64,000 nucleotides of DNA, taken from Pseudomonas gingeri (GTDB lineage: Bacteria; Pseudomonadota; Gammaproteobacteria; Pseudomonadales; Pseudomonadaceae). This document shows, piece after piece, positions 45,900 to 55,857 of this stretch. The first letter of the stretch is position 1, and the number at the start of each line of letters is the position of its first letter. The notes under the pieces were generated by a model. The model searched no databases, had not been told where the DNA came from, and saw only the letters and a list, made by a program, of their open reading frames with translations. Where the stretch lies: the NCBI RefSeq assembly GCF_013385425.1, contig NZ_JACAQA010000006.1, positions 62,001 to 126,000 on the forward strand, read 5' to 3'. Made by a program: the position numbers and the translations under genes.

Positions 45900-46718
45900 A
45901 TGAAACGATCTGCTTTCTTTATCTCCGATGGCACCGGTATCACCGCCGAAACCCTGGGTCAAAGCCTGCTGGCGCAGTTCGAAAACATTACCTTCGCCAA
46001 ATTCACCCGTCCTTACATCGACAACGTCGACAAAGCCCGGGCCATGGTACAACAGATCAATATCGCCGCCGAAAAGGACGGATTTCGCCCGATCATCTTC
46101 GATACCATCGTCAACCAGGACATTCGTGAGATCCTCGCCACGTCCAATGGTTTCATGATCGACATTTTTTCCACCTTCCTCGCCCCGCTGGAACAGGAAC
46201 TGAGCGAGCACTCGTCCTACTCGGTGGGCAAGTCCCACTCCATCGGCGGCAACTCCAACTACATGGAGCGCATCGAGGCGGTGAACTTCGCCCTGGACAA
46301 CGACGACGGTGCCCGCACCCACTATTACGACAAGGCCGACCTGATCCTGGTGGGTGTGTCGCGTTGCGGCAAGACCCCGACCTGTTTGTACATGGCGATG
46401 CAATTCGGCATCCGCGCGGCCAACTACCCGCTGACCGAGGACGATATGGAACGCCTGCAACTGCCGGCCGCCCTGCGCGCCCACCAGCACAAGCTGTTCG
46501 GCCTGACCATCGACCCGGACCGTCTCACCGCGATCCGCAACGAGCGCAAGCCCAACAGTCGTTATTCCAGCTATGCCCAGTGCGAATTCGAAGTGCGCGA
46601 GGTGGAAAACCTGTTTCGCCGCGAGAACATCGCCCATATCAACTCCACGCATTTCTCGGTGGAAGAGATTTCGGCGAAGATTCTTGTGGAGAAAGGTGTG
46701 GAGCGGCGCTTCAAGTAA
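45900..46718 (+). CDS. ppsR: Phosphoenolpyruvate synthase regulatory protein (kinase/pyrophosphorylase)
   Basis: 272 residues. It switches PEP synthase off and on by ADP-dependent phosphorylation and phosphate-dependent dephosphorylation of a Thr. The start [19 protein letters not shown] and the P-loop [15 protein letters not shown] are family signatures (DUF299). It is divergent from ppsA. Only 5 bases separate its stop from the convergent prpD stop. Confidence 0.96.
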   Translation: MKRSAFFISDGTGITAETLGQSLLAQFENITFAKFTRPYIDNVDKARAMVQQINIAAEKDGFRPIIFDTIVNQDIREILATSNGFMIDIFSTFLAPLEQELSEHSSYSVGKSHSIGGNSNYMERIEAVNFALDNDDGARTHYYDKADLILVGVSRCGKTPTCLYMAMQFGIRAANYPLTEDDMERLQLPAALRAHQHKLFGLTIDPDRLTAIRNERKPNSRYSSYAQCEFEVREVENLFRRENIAHINSTHFSVEEISAKILVEKGVERRFK

Positions 46719-46723
46719 AGCAC

Positions 46724-48208
46724 CTAGATCACGAACAGATCGACAAACCGATGCACCGGCGTCGTCTCCAGGCGCGCCGGATCCTTGCACAGGGCGAGGA
46801 TTTCGGCACTGCGCTGGGCGGTAAAGCGCGTCGCCAGATTGGCCTTGAACTTGTCTTCCAGCAACGCAATACCCTCGGCCCGGCGCCGACGATGGCCGAT
46901 CGGGTATTCCACCACCACCTGCGCGGTACTGGTCCCATCCTTGAAAAACACCTGCACCCCATTGGCGATCGAACGCTTGTCGGCCTCCAGGTATTCACGG
47001 GTGTAGCGCGGGTCTTCAACGATCACCATCTTCTCGCGCAACACATCGATGATCGGATGGGCCGCGTGGAAATCGTCCTCGTAGTGCTCGGCCACCAGAT
47101 TGCCGAAGGCCAGCGGCACCGCCGTCATGTATTGCAGGCAGTGGTCGCGGTCGGCGGCATTGGCCAGTTTGCCGACCTTGGAAATAATGCGGATCGCCGA
47201 TTCATGGGTGGTGATCACGATCCGGTCGATCTCGCCCAGGCGGCTCCTGACCTGCGGGTGCAGCGTCACCGCCGCCTCACAGGCCGTCTGGGCATGGAAC
47301 TCGGCGGGAAAACTGATCTTGAACAGCACATTTTCCATGACATAGCTGCCATAGGGCTGGGAAAGGCTGAAGGTGCGCTTGTCTTCGGGCTTGAGCGCCA
47401 GGTCCTTGCTGGTATGGCTGAACAGCACATCGTAGAAGCCCCATTGTGGCGCGCTCAACACCCCGGGAATGCCCATTTCCCCGCGCAGGGCGATATCCGC
47501 CAGGCGTACGCCACGACTGGTGGCATCGCCCGCCGCCCAGGATTTACGCGAACCGGCATTCGGCGCGTGACGATAGGTGCGCAGCGCCTGGCCATCGACA
47601 AAGGCATGGGACAGCGCCGCCAGCAGTTGTTCACGGCTGGCCCCCATCAGTTTGGCGGTGACCGCGGTGGAGGCGACTTTCACCAGTAGCACATGATCAA
47701 GACCGACCCGATTGAAAGAGTTTTCCAGGGCAATCACGCCCTGGATCTCGTGGGCCATGATCATCGCCTCCAGCACCACCCGCATGCTCAGCGGTGCCTC
47801 ACCATTGGCCACACGCTTCTGCGACAGATGATCGGCCACCGCGAGAATCCCGCCGAGGTTGTCCGAAGGATGACCCCACTCGGCCGCCAGCCAGGTGTCG
47901 TTGTAGTCGAGCCAACGGACGATACAGCCAATATCCCAGGCCGCCTTGACCGGATCGAGGCGAAAGCTCGTCCCCGGCACACGCGAGCCGAAGGGCACGA
48001 TGGTGCCCTCGACCAGCGGCCCGAGGTGCTTGGTGCACTCGGGAAAGCGCAGGGCCAACAGGCCGCAGCCGAGGGTATCCATCAGGCAGTTGCGCGCGGT
48101 ATCCAGCGCCTCCGCGGACTCGACCTGATAGTCGAGCACATAGTCGGCGATATCCTGCAGGACCTGGTCGTAATCGGGACGGTTGTTCAGATCAACGTTG
48201 GCGCTCAT
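46724..48208 (-). CDS. prpD: 2-methylcitrate dehydratase PrpD
   Basis: 494 residues from [11 protein letters not shown]. MmgE/PrpD family: [21 protein letters not shown] and [19 protein letters not shown] are visible. It acts in the 2-methylcitrate cycle; in operons with acnD and prpF it may be partly redundant with them. It is the last gene of the prp operon. Confidence 0.96.
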   Translation of the reverse strand: MSANVDLNNRPDYDQVLQDIADYVLDYQVESAEALDTARNCLMDTLGCGLLALRFPECTKHLGPLVEGTIVPFGSRVPGTSFRLDPVKAAWDIGCIVRWLDYNDTWLAAEWGHPSDNLGGILAVADHLSQKRVANGEAPLSMRVVLEAMIMAHEIQGVIALENSFNRVGLDHVLLVKVASTAVTAKLMGASREQLLAALSHAFVDGQALRTYRHAPNAGSRKSWAAGDATSRGVRLADIALRGEMGIPGVLSAPQWGFYDVLFSHTSKDLALKPEDKRTFSLSQPYGSYVMENVLFKISFPAEFHAQTACEAAVTLHPQVRSRLGEIDRIVITTHESAIRIISKVGKLANAADRDHCLQYMTAVPLAFGNLVAEHYEDDFHAAHPIIDVLREKMVIVEDPRYTREYLEADKRSIANGVQVFFKDGTSTAQVVVEYPIGHRRRRAEGIALLEDKFKANLATRFTAQRSAEILALCKDPARLETTPVHRFVDLFVI

Positions 48209-48236
48209 CTTTGCTTCACTCCGAGGGTGGTTCAGC

Positions 48237-49427
48237 TCAAAAAGCATCACCCGGCACACGTACCCAGCCTTCCATCAGGACCCGCGCACTGCGGCTCATG
48301 ATGGCCTTGACCACGGTCCATTCACCGTTGACCTGGGAAGCCTGCGCCCCAACCCGCAAGGCACCCGACGGATGACCGAAACGCACCGCACTGCGCTCGC
48401 CACCGCCCGCCGCCAGGTTCACCAGGGTGCCGGGAATTGCCGCCGCGGTACCGATGGCCACCGCCGCCGTGCCCATCATCGCATGGTGCAGCTTGCCCAT
48501 GGACAAGGCTCGCACCAACAGGTCCAGATCGGCCGCCGCCACCGGCTTGCCACTCGACGCGGTATAGCTCGCGGGTGCCGCGACAAACGCCACCTTCGGC
48601 GTGTGCTGACGGGTCGCCGCCTCATCGATATGCCGGATCAGGCCCATGCGCACGGCACCGTAGGCCCGGATCGTCTCGAACATCGCCAGGGCCTTGGGAT
48701 CGCTGTTGATATCGCCCTGCAACTCAGTACCGGTGTAGCCGATATCCGCCGCATTGACGAAGATCGTCGGAATCCCGGCATTGATCATGGTCGCCTTGAA
48801 GGTACCGACACCCGGTACTTCCAGGTCGTCCACCAGATTGCCGGTGGGGAACATCGAACCGCCGGCGCCCTCCTCCTCGGCCGCCGGGTCCATGAATTCA
48901 AGCTGCACTTCGGCGGCCGGAAAGGTCACGCCGTCGAGCTCGAAGTCACCGGTTTCCTGCACCTGGCCCTCGGTGATCGGCACATGGGCGATGATGGTCT
49001 TGCCGATATTCACCTGCCAGATCCGCACCACCGCCACGCCATTGCGCGGGATCCGCCCGGCATCCACCAGGCCGGCGCTGATGGCGAACGAACCGACCGC
49101 CGCCGACAGGTTGCCGCAGTTGCCGCTCCAGTCGATAAACGGCTTGTCGATGGAGACCTGACCAAACAGGTAGTCGACGTCGTGCTCGGCCTTGATGCTC
49201 TTGGACAGGATCACCGTCTTGCTGGTGCTGGAGGTCGCCCCGCCCATGCCGTCGATCTGCTTCTCATAGGGGTCGGGGCTGCCGATCACCCGCAACAACA
49301 ACGCATCCCGCACCGCACCGGGCAATTGCGCCGCTTCGGGCAGGTCGCTGAGGTTGAAGAACACCCCCTTGCTGGTGCCGCCGCGCATATAGGTGGCGGG
49401 GATCTTGATTTGCGCTACGTGGGCCAT
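48237..49427 (-). CDS. prpF: 2-methylaconitate cis-trans isomerase PrpF
   Basis: 396 residues from [10 protein letters not shown], with GGAG 5 bases before the [14 protein letters not shown] and [12 protein letters not shown] are typical of the PrpF/AcnD-accessory family. It isomerises the 2-methylaconitate made by AcnD so that it can be hydrated to 2-methylisocitrate. It lies between acnD and prpD. Confidence 0.96.
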   Translation of the reverse strand: MAHVAQIKIPATYMRGGTSKGVFFNLSDLPEAAQLPGAVRDALLLRVIGSPDPYEKQIDGMGGATSSTSKTVILSKSIKAEHDVDYLFGQVSIDKPFIDWSGNCGNLSAAVGSFAISAGLVDAGRIPRNGVAVVRIWQVNIGKTIIAHVPITEGQVQETGDFELDGVTFPAAEVQLEFMDPAAEEEGAGGSMFPTGNLVDDLEVPGVGTFKATMINAGIPTIFVNAADIGYTGTELQGDINSDPKALAMFETIRAYGAVRMGLIRHIDEAATRQHTPKVAFVAAPASYTASSGKPVAAADLDLLVRALSMGKLHHAMMGTAAVAIGTAAAIPGTLVNLAAGGGERSAVRFGHPSGALRVGAQASQVNGEWTVVKAIMSRSARVLMEGWVRVPGDAF

Positions 49428-49479
49428 GAAATCTCCTGCTGAGTCTGGACGCGACGCTGTTTCGCGGCAAAACACACAT

Positions 49480-49506
49480 CTGTAGGAGCCGGCTTGCTGG
49501 CGATGG
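49480..49506 (+). repeat. Single REP half-element between acnD and prpF
   Basis: CTGTAGGAGCCGGCTTGCTGG is one arm of the REP unit seen at 43158-43345. No matching reverse arm is nearby, so it is a single or decayed copy in the 165-base gap inside the prp operon. Confidence 0.7.
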
Positions 49507-49592
49507 CGGCGCTGAATCTTGCGCTGCAATCACTGGCAGGCCGACCTGTCATGAACAAGGCCGGGGCTTCAACTGCCGCCCCGGCAACGCCT

Positions 49593-52187
49593 TCAACCCA
49601 CCGTGGCCGATTGAAGGAAGTCCTGGGCAAAACGCTGCAAGACACCACCGGCCTCATAGATCGAGACCTCTTCAGCGGTGTCGAGGCGGCAGGTCACCGG
49701 CACTTCAAGACACTCGCCGTTATGGCGATTGATCACCAGGGTCAGGGTGTTACGAGGGGTGCGCTCGCCGATCACATCGAAGGTCTCGGTGCCGTCGATG
49801 CCAAGGGTCTTGCGGTCGGTCCCAGGCAGGAATTCCAGCGGCAACACGCCCATGCCCACCAGGTTGGTGCGATGGATACGCTCGAAGCCTTCGGCGGCAA
49901 TCGCCTCGACCCCAGCCAGCCGCACGCCCTTGGCCGCCCAGTCACGGGACGAGCCCTGGCCGTAGTCGGCACCGGCAATGATGATCAGCGGCTGCTTGCG
50001 CTCCATGTAGGTTTCGATGGCTTCCCACATGCGCATGACCTGCCCTTCGGGCTCGACCCGCGCCAGGGAACCCTGCTTGACCTTGCCGTTTTCCACGACC
50101 ATTTCGTTGAACAGCTTCGGGTTGGCGAAGGTCGCGCGCTGCGCGGTGAGGTGATCCCCCCTGTGGGTCGCGTAGGAGTTGAAGTCCTCTTCCGGCAGGC
50201 CCATTTTCTCCAGGTACTCACCGGCCGCGCTATCGAGCATGATGGCGTTGGACGGCGACAAGTGGTCGGTGGTGATGTTGTCCGGCAGCACCGCCAGCGG
50301 GCGCATGCCCTTGAGCGGTCGCGCGCCGGCCAGGGCGCCTTCCCAGTACGGCGGACGGCGGATATAGGTGCTCATCGGCCGCCAGTCGTACAGCGGCGTG
50401 ACCTTGGGACCGGTGTCTTCGTGAATGGCGAACATCGGGATGTAGACCTTGCGGAACTGCTCCGGCTTCACCGAGGCCTTGACCACCGCGTCGATCTCTT
50501 CGTCGCTCGGCCAGATATCCTTGAGGCGGATTTCCTTGCCGTCGGCGTCCAGGCCCAGCACATCCTTCTCTATATCGAAACGGATGGTCCCGGCGATGGC
50601 ATAGGCCACCACCAGCGGCGGCGATGCCAGGAAGGCCTGCTTGGCGTAGGGATGGATACGTCCATCGAAGTTACGGTTACCGGACAACACGGCCGTGGCA
50701 TAGAGGTCACGGTCGATGATTTCCTGCTGGATCGCCGGGTCCAGCGCACCGGACATGCCGTTGCAGGTGGTGCAGGCAAAGGCCACGACACCAAAGCCCA
50801 GCTGTTCCAGCTCCTTGGTCAGCCCGGCTTCATCCAGGTACAGTGCCACGGTCTTGGAACCCGGCGCCAGGGACGACTTGACCCAGGGCTTGCGGGTCAG
50901 GCCGAGCTTGTTGGCGTTGCGCGCCATCAGGCCGGCGGCGATCACGTTGCGCGGGTTGCTGGTGTTGGTGCAACTGGTGATGGCGGCGATGATCACCGCG
51001 CCGTCGGGCATCTGCCCCGGCACATCGTCCCACTGGCCGGCAATGCCCTTGGCCGCCAGGTCGCTGGTGGCGACGCGGGCATGGGGGTTGCTCGGACCGG
51101 CCATATTGCGCACCACCGAGGACAGGTCGAAGCTCAAACCACGCTCGTAGTCCGCGCCTTTCAGGCTGTCGGCCCAGAGCCCGGTGTGGCGGGCGTAGGT
51201 TTCCACCAGCTTGACCTGCTCGTCTTCACGCCCGGTGAGTTTCAGGTAGTCGATGGTCTGCTGGTCGATATAGAACATCGCCGCCGTGGCGCCGTACTCC
51301 GGGGCCATGTTGGAAATGGTCGCGCGATCACCCAGGGTCAGCGCCGAGGCGCCTTCGCCAAAGAACTCCAACCAGGCACCGACCACTTTCTGTTTACGCA
51401 GGAACTCGGTCAGCGCCAGCACCATGTCGGTGGCGGTGATGCCCGGTTGCAGCTTGCCGGTCAGTTCGACGCCGACGCTTTCCGGCAGGCGCATCCAGGA
51501 GGCCCGGCCGAGCATCACGCTCTCGGCTTCGAGGCCGCCGACACCGATGGCGATCACCCCCAGCGCATCGACGTGAGGGGTGTGGCTGTCTGTGCCGACA
51601 CAGGTGTCGGGGAAGGCCACGCCGTCCCGCGCCTGGATCACCGGGGACATTTTCTCCAGGTTGATCTGGTGCATGATGCCGTTGCCGGGCGGGATCACAT
51701 CGACGTTCTTGAAGGCCTTCTTGGTCCAGTCGATAAAGTGGAAACGGTCTTCGTTGCGACGGTCTTCGATGGCGCGGTTCTTGGTGAAGGCGTCCGGGTC
51801 GAAACCGCCGCATTCCACCGCCAGCGAGTGGTCGACGATCAGTTGGGTCGGCACCACCGGGTTGACCTGGGCCGGATCGCCGCCCTGGGAAGCGATGGCA
51901 TCACGCAGGCCGGCGAGGTCGACCAGGGCGGTCTGGCCGAGAATGTCATGGCAGACCACCCGGGCCGGGAACCAGGGGAAGTCCAGGTCGCGCTTGCGCT
52001 CGATCAGTTGCTTCAGGGAATCGGTCAGCGTCGCCGGGTCGCAACGACGGACCAGGTTCTCGGCGAGTACCCGGGAGGTGTAAGGCAGGGTCGCGTAAGC
52101 CCCGGGCTGGATGGCATCGACCGCCGCACGGGCGTCGAAGAAATCCAGGTGGCTGCCGGGCAGCGGTTTACGGTATTGGCTATTCAT
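49593..52187 (-). CDS. acnD: Fe/S-dependent 2-methylisocitrate dehydratase AcnD
   Basis: 864 residues from MNSQYRKPLP. An aconitase-family enzyme: VGTDSHTPHVDALGV, SCTNTSNPRNV and ACTTCNGMSG supply the [4Fe-4S] ligand cysteines. It dehydrates 2-methylcitrate to 2-methylaconitate. Context between prpC and prpF separates it from AcnA. A 926-codon frame on the other strand is a shadow. Confidence 0.97.
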   Translation of the reverse strand: MNSQYRKPLPGSHLDFFDARAAVDAIQPGAYATLPYTSRVLAENLVRRCDPATLTDSLKQLIERKRDLDFPWFPARVVCHDILGQTALVDLAGLRDAIASQGGDPAQVNPVVPTQLIVDHSLAVECGGFDPDAFTKNRAIEDRRNEDRFHFIDWTKKAFKNVDVIPPGNGIMHQINLEKMSPVIQARDGVAFPDTCVGTDSHTPHVDALGVIAIGVGGLEAESVMLGRASWMRLPESVGVELTGKLQPGITATDMVLALTEFLRKQKVVGAWLEFFGEGASALTLGDRATISNMAPEYGATAAMFYIDQQTIDYLKLTGREDEQVKLVETYARHTGLWADSLKGADYERGLSFDLSSVVRNMAGPSNPHARVATSDLAAKGIAGQWDDVPGQMPDGAVIIAAITSCTNTSNPRNVIAAGLMARNANKLGLTRKPWVKSSLAPGSKTVALYLDEAGLTKELEQLGFGVVAFACTTCNGMSGALDPAIQQEIIDRDLYATAVLSGNRNFDGRIHPYAKQAFLASPPLVVAYAIAGTIRFDIEKDVLGLDADGKEIRLKDIWPSDEEIDAVVKASVKPEQFRKVYIPMFAIHEDTGPKVTPLYDWRPMSTYIRRPPYWEGALAGARPLKGMRPLAVLPDNITTDHLSPSNAIMLDSAAGEYLEKMGLPEEDFNSYATHRGDHLTAQRATFANPKLFNEMVVENGKVKQGSLARVEPEGQVMRMWEAIETYMERKQPLIIIAGADYGQGSSRDWAAKGVRLAGVEAIAAEGFERIHRTNLVGMGVLPLEFLPGTDRKTLGIDGTETFDVIGERTPRNTLTLVINRHNGECLEVPVTCRLDTAEEVSIYEAGGVLQRFAQDFLQSATVG

Positions 52188-52206
52188 GGTCTGGGACTCG
52201 ATTATT

Positions 52207-53334
52207 TCAGCGACGCTCGATTGGCACGAACTTGCGCTGTTCGACGCCGATGTACTCGGCGCTCGGACGGATAATGCGGTTGTTGCCACGCTGCTCGAAC
52301 ACATGCGCGGCCCAGCCGGTCAGGCGCGAGCAGACGAAGATCGGCGTGAACAGCTTGGTCGGAATGCCCATGAAGTGGTACGCCGAGGCATGGTAGAAGT
52401 CGGCGTTGGGGAAGAGTTTCTTCTGCTCCCACATGGTCTTGTCGATGGCTTCGGAAACCGCGAACAGCACGGTGTCACCGACTTCATCGGCGAGTTTCTT
52501 CGACCAACCCTTGATCACCTCATTGCGTGGATCGTTGTCTTTGTAGATCGCATGACCGAAGCCCATGATCTTGTCCTTGCGCGCCAGCATGCCGAGGGTG
52601 CCTTCGACGGCTTCCTGGGGCGAGCTGAAACGCTCGATCATTTCCATCGCCGCCTCGTTGGCGCCGCCGTGCAGCGGGCCGCGCAGGGAACCGATGGCGG
52701 CGGTGATGCAAGAGAACAGGTCGGACAGGGTCGAGGCACAGACCCGCGCGGTAAAGGTCGAGGCGTTGAACTCGTGCTCCGCGTAGAGGATCAGCGACAC
52801 GTCCATCACCTTGCGGTGCAACTCGCTTGGCGCCTTGCCATGCAGCAGGTGCAGGAAATGCCCGCCAATGGAAGCCTCGTCGGTCACGCAGTCGATGCGC
52901 TTGCCTTCGTGGCTGAAGCGATACCAGTAGCACATGATCGCCGGGAACGCGGCCAGCAGCCGGTCGGTGGCTTCATGCTGGCGGGCGAAGTCGCCTTCGG
53001 GCTCGATATTCCCGAGGAAGGAACAGCCAGTGCGCATCACGTCCATCGGGTGGGCATCAGCGGGAATCCGCTCGAGCACTTCTTTCAGTGCCTGGGGCAG
53101 GTCGCGCAGGGTCTGCAACTTGCCCATGTAGGCCGCCAGTTCGGTGGCATTCGGCAGCTCGCCGTACAGCAGCAGGTAGGCGACCTCTTCGAAACGCGCC
53201 TCGGCGGCCAGTTCACGCACGTCGTAACCACGGTAGGTCAGGCCGGCACCGGCCTGGCCGACGGTGGACAAGGCGGTTTGCCCGGCGACCTGGCCACGCA
53301 GGCCGGCACCGCTCAGTACTTTTGCTTCAGCCAT
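52207..53334 (-). CDS. prpC: 2-methylcitrate synthase PrpC
   Basis: 375 residues from MAEAKVLSGAG. Citrate-synthase fold: GLTYRGYDVRELA, the catalytic His regions SLRGPLHGGANE and GFGHAIYKDNDPR, and SRLTGWAAHV. It condenses propionyl-CoA with oxaloacetate. It lies 56 bases downstream of prpB and 19 bases upstream of acnD. Confidence 0.97.
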   Translation of the reverse strand: MAEAKVLSGAGLRGQVAGQTALSTVGQAGAGLTYRGYDVRELAAEARFEEVAYLLLYGELPNATELAAYMGKLQTLRDLPQALKEVLERIPADAHPMDVMRTGCSFLGNIEPEGDFARQHEATDRLLAAFPAIMCYWYRFSHEGKRIDCVTDEASIGGHFLHLLHGKAPSELHRKVMDVSLILYAEHEFNASTFTARVCASTLSDLFSCITAAIGSLRGPLHGGANEAAMEMIERFSSPQEAVEGTLGMLARKDKIMGFGHAIYKDNDPRNEVIKGWSKKLADEVGDTVLFAVSEAIDKTMWEQKKLFPNADFYHASAYHFMGIPTKLFTPIFVCSRLTGWAAHVFEQRGNNRIIRPSAEYIGVEQRKFVPIERR

Positions 53335-53390
53335 TGCTCTCTCCAATTCTTGAATTTATTAGGGACCCGGCAAGTCAGGGTAGTCAGGTC

Positions 53391-54290
53391 TCAGCCCTTC
53401 TTCTGGGCAAACAACGCATCGAGCTTCTGCTCGAAGGTGTGGTAATCGATACGATCGTAAAGCTCCATGCGGGTCTGCATGGTGTCGATCACATTGGCCT
53501 GGGTGCCGTCGCGGCGAATCGCGGTGTAGACGTTTTCCGCCGCCTTGTTCATCGCACGGAACGCCGAGAGCGGGTACAGCACCAGGGACACGTCGGCGGA
53601 CTTCAGCTGTTCGGTGGTGAACAGCGGCGTCGCACCGAACTCGGTGATATTGGCCAGGATCGGCGCCTTCACGCGGCTGGCGAACAGCTTGTACATCTCA
53701 AGTTCGGTGATGGCTTCCGGAAAGACCATGTCGGCACCGGCCTCGATGCACGCGGCGGCACGTTCCAGGGCCGACTCCAGGCCTTCCACGGCCAGGGCAT
53801 CGGTACGCGCCATGATCACGAAGCTGTCGTCGGTACGGGCATCCACCGCCGCCTTGATACGGTCGACCATTTCCTGCAGGGTGACGATTTCCTTGTTCGG
53901 CCGATGGCCGCAACGCTTGGCGCCGACCTGGTCTTCGATATGGATCGCCGCCGCGCCGAACTTGATCATCGACTTGACCGTGCGCGCCACGTTGAACGCC
54001 GAGGCCCCGAAGCCGGTGTCGACATCCACCAGCAACGGCAAGTCGCAGACATCGGTGATCCGCCGTACATCGGTGAGCACGTCATCCAGGCCGGTGATGC
54101 CCAGGTCCGGCACCCCGAGGGAGCCGGCAGCGACACCGCCACCGGACAGGTAGATGGCCTTGAAGCCGGCGCGCTTGGCCAGCAAGGCGTGGTTGGCGTT
54201 GATCGCGCCGACCACCTGCAAGGGCTGTTCGCTGGCGACCGCATCGCGGAAACGCTGACCGGGCGTGCTCTTGTTGGAACCCTGACTCAT
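53391..54290 (-). CDS. prpB: Methylisocitrate lyase PrpB
   Basis: 299 residues. VDVDTGFG holds a Mg-binding Asp, and [11 protein letters not shown] is the isocitrate-lyase-family catalytic motif (K-R-C-G-H). It cleaves 2-methylisocitrate to pyruvate and succinate. The start overlaps the stop of the GntR regulator gene by 4 bases, so regulator and pathway are co-transcribed. Confidence 0.97.
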   Translation of the reverse strand: MSQGSNKSTPGQRFRDAVASEQPLQVVGAINANHALLAKRAGFKAIYLSGGGVAAGSLGVPDLGITGLDDVLTDVRRITDVCDLPLLVDVDTGFGASAFNVARTVKSMIKFGAAAIHIEDQVGAKRCGHRPNKEIVTLQEMVDRIKAAVDARTDDSFVIMARTDALAVEGLESALERAAACIEAGADMVFPEAITELEMYKLFASRVKAPILANITEFGATPLFTTEQLKSADVSLVLYPLSAFRAMNKAAENVYTAIRRDGTQANVIDTMQTRMELYDRIDYHTFEQKLDALFAQKKG

Positions 54291-55009
54291 GACTCACCTC
54301 GCTTCGTAGCTGTCGGTTGGACGGCGTCCTGGTAGTGACGCGCGATATTGCGTTTCGACGCGCCGATATGGCGGCGCATCAGCAGTTCGGCCAATTCGCC
54401 ATCGCGCTCGGCGATGGCGTCGAGAATCCGGTGGTGCTCGGCGAACGCCTGGCGTGGCCGATTGGGAGTGACGGAAAACTGGATGCGGTACATGCGCACC
54501 AACTGATACAGCTCGCCGCAGAGCATCTGGGTCAGGGTGCGGTTGCCCGCGCCCTGGATGATCCGGTAGTGAAAGTCGAAATCGCCTTCCTGCTGGTAAT
54601 AGCCGACCCCGGCCTGGAACGCCGCGTCGCGCTCATGGGTATTGAGAACCTCTCTCAACTCCTCGATTTCCTCGGCCGTCATGCGCTCGGCCGCCAGGCG
54701 ACAGGCCATGCCTTCGAGGGACTCGCGGATTTCGTAGAGTTCGATCAACTCGGCCTGGCTGAGGGACACTACCCGCGCCCCGACATGGGGCACGCGCACC
54801 AGCAGGCGCTGGCCTTCCAGACGGTGAATGGCCTCGCGCAGCGGGCCGCGGCTGATGCCATAGGTGCGGGCCAGCTCCGGCTCGGAAATCTTGCTGCCGG
54901 GGGCGATTTCACCCTTGACGATCGCCGCCTGAATGCGCCGGAAGACGTTCTCGGACAAGGTTTCCGAATCGTCCTGGGCAATCGCGGGTGGCTCCAGCTC
55001 ATGCAACAT
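54287..55009 (-). CDS. GntR-family (FadR/FCD subgroup) regulator of the prp operon
   Basis: 240 residues. Winged helix [29 protein letters not shown] at residues 40-70, then an FCD ligand domain with the metal-type His (FDFHYRI). It is the first gene of the prp operon. A TTGTCGACA half-palindrome touches its start codon and a full copy lies upstream of the promoter, so autorepression lifted by a pathway acid is likely. A start 23 bases further upstream is less likely. Confidence 0.92.
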   Translation of the reverse strand: MLHELEPPAIAQDDSETLSENVFRRIQAAIVKGEIAPGSKISEPELARTYGISRGPLREAIHRLEGQRLLVRVPHVGARVVSLSQAELIELYEIRESLEGMACRLAAERMTAEEIEELREVLNTHERDAAFQAGVGYYQQEGDFDFHYRIIQGAGNRTLTQMLCGELYQLVRMYRIQFSVTPNRPRQAFAEHHRILDAIAERDGELAELLMRRHIGASKRNIARHYQDAVQPTATKRGES

Positions 55010-55019
55010 ATTGTCGACA
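55009..55019. promoter_or_regulatory. Operator O2 of the prp regulator
   Basis: TATTGTCGACA abuts and partly covers the GntR start codon. It matches 11 of the 14 positions of O1 at 55082-55095. Its centre is 73 bp from that of O1, about seven helical turns. Confidence 0.65.
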
Positions 55020-55040
55020 CCTTATCCATCAATGGCGCTA

Positions 55041-55069
55041 AAACTAGCCAATATCAGCAAATCAGTCAA
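55041..55069 (-). promoter_or_regulatory. Promoter of the prp operon
   Basis: On the minus strand TTGACT (55064-55069) and TAGTTT (55041-55046) are separated by 17 bases. The promoter lies between the two operator copies. Confidence 0.65.
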
Positions 55070-55081
55070 AGAATTAATTGG

Positions 55082-55095
55082 TATTGTCGACAATA
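55082..55095. promoter_or_regulatory. Operator O1 of the prp regulator
   Basis: TATTGTCGACAATA is a perfect 14-bp palindrome, 12 bases upstream of the -35 box. TTGT-N2-ACAA is the usual form of FadR-subgroup GntR sites. Confidence 0.75.
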
Positions 55096-55312
55096 GTCTA
55101 AGAAGCACTGAAACAGCGCGCTTCAAGGAACAAACCTCGACCTATCCGACGAGGGAGGCGTCCGGCGCTGGCGCGACAAGTCCAGCATGCTAGAATGCCG
55201 CGCGCTTCCGCCGATGCGCTGACTGTCATATTTTCCTGACAGACGTACGAGGATGCTTGCGCGATATTGCCAGTCCCCTTGAATCAAGATTGCCCGATAC
55301 GCGCCAGGATTT

Positions 55313-55852
55313 ATGAGACTCACGCCTTTCTCCCTACTGCTTCTCTGCCTGTTTTGTCTGCCTGGCATCAGCCTCGCGACCGAGAAGACGGTGTACGGCC
55401 TGAACGAGTACGCGCAACTGGCCGGGATCGACCTGCAAGTGCCGGCCAAGCTCGACACCGGTGCCAAGACCGCTTCCCTCAGTGCCCGCGACATCCACCG
55501 GTTCAAACGCAACGGTGAAAGCTGGGTGCGCTTCTACCTGGCGATCGACGCCGCCCACTCGCATCCGATAGAACTGCCCCTGGCCCGCGTCAGCAAGATC
55601 AAGCGCCGTGCCGGCGACTATGACCCGGACGAGGGCAACGCCTATACCGCGCGCCCGGTGATCACCCTGGAAATCTGCATGGGCAGCGCCTTGCGCAGCA
55701 TAGAAGTGAACTTGACCGACCGCAGCAGCTTCCAATACCCGCTGTTGATCGGCTCCGAAGCCCTCAAGCGCTTCGATGCGCTGGTCGACCCCAGTCTTAA
55801 GTACGCTGCCGGCAAACCCGCCTGCAGCCACGACGCACAAACCGCCGAGTAA
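55313..55852 (+). CDS. Retropepsin-like aspartic protease, exported (RimK-associated type)
   Basis: 179 residues. A signal peptide (MRLTPFSLLLLCLFCLPGIS) ends near SLA. The active-site motif is LDTGAKTASL, the D-T-G-A of single-domain retropepsins; IGSEALKRFDALVDPS matches the C-terminal conserved block of the RimK-associated family. It is the first of three tightly spaced genes with a membrane transglutaminase-like protein and an ATP-grasp ligase. NCBI often names these RloA/RloB and ligase; I did not verify that. Confidence 0.85.
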   Translation: MRLTPFSLLLLCLFCLPGISLATEKTVYGLNEYAQLAGIDLQVPAKLDTGAKTASLSARDIHRFKRNGESWVRFYLAIDAAHSHPIELPLARVSKIKRRAGDYDPDEGNAYTARPVITLEICMGSALRSIEVNLTDRSSFQYPLLIGSEALKRFDALVDPSLKYAAGKPACSHDAQTAE

Positions 55853-55857
55853 TCCGA

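Larger units (their letters stand above)
55010..55312. other. 303-base divergent region between the prp operon and the retropepsin cassette
   Basis: The left half holds the prp promoter and both operators. The right half (about 55130-55312) should hold the promoter of the retropepsin gene. No further gene is seen. Confidence 0.6.

Noticed and set aside
49494..52274. 926-codon open frame opposite acnD
   Set aside because: acnD has all aconitase cluster motifs on the minus strand. The plus-strand translation is His/Arg/Gly-rich noise.
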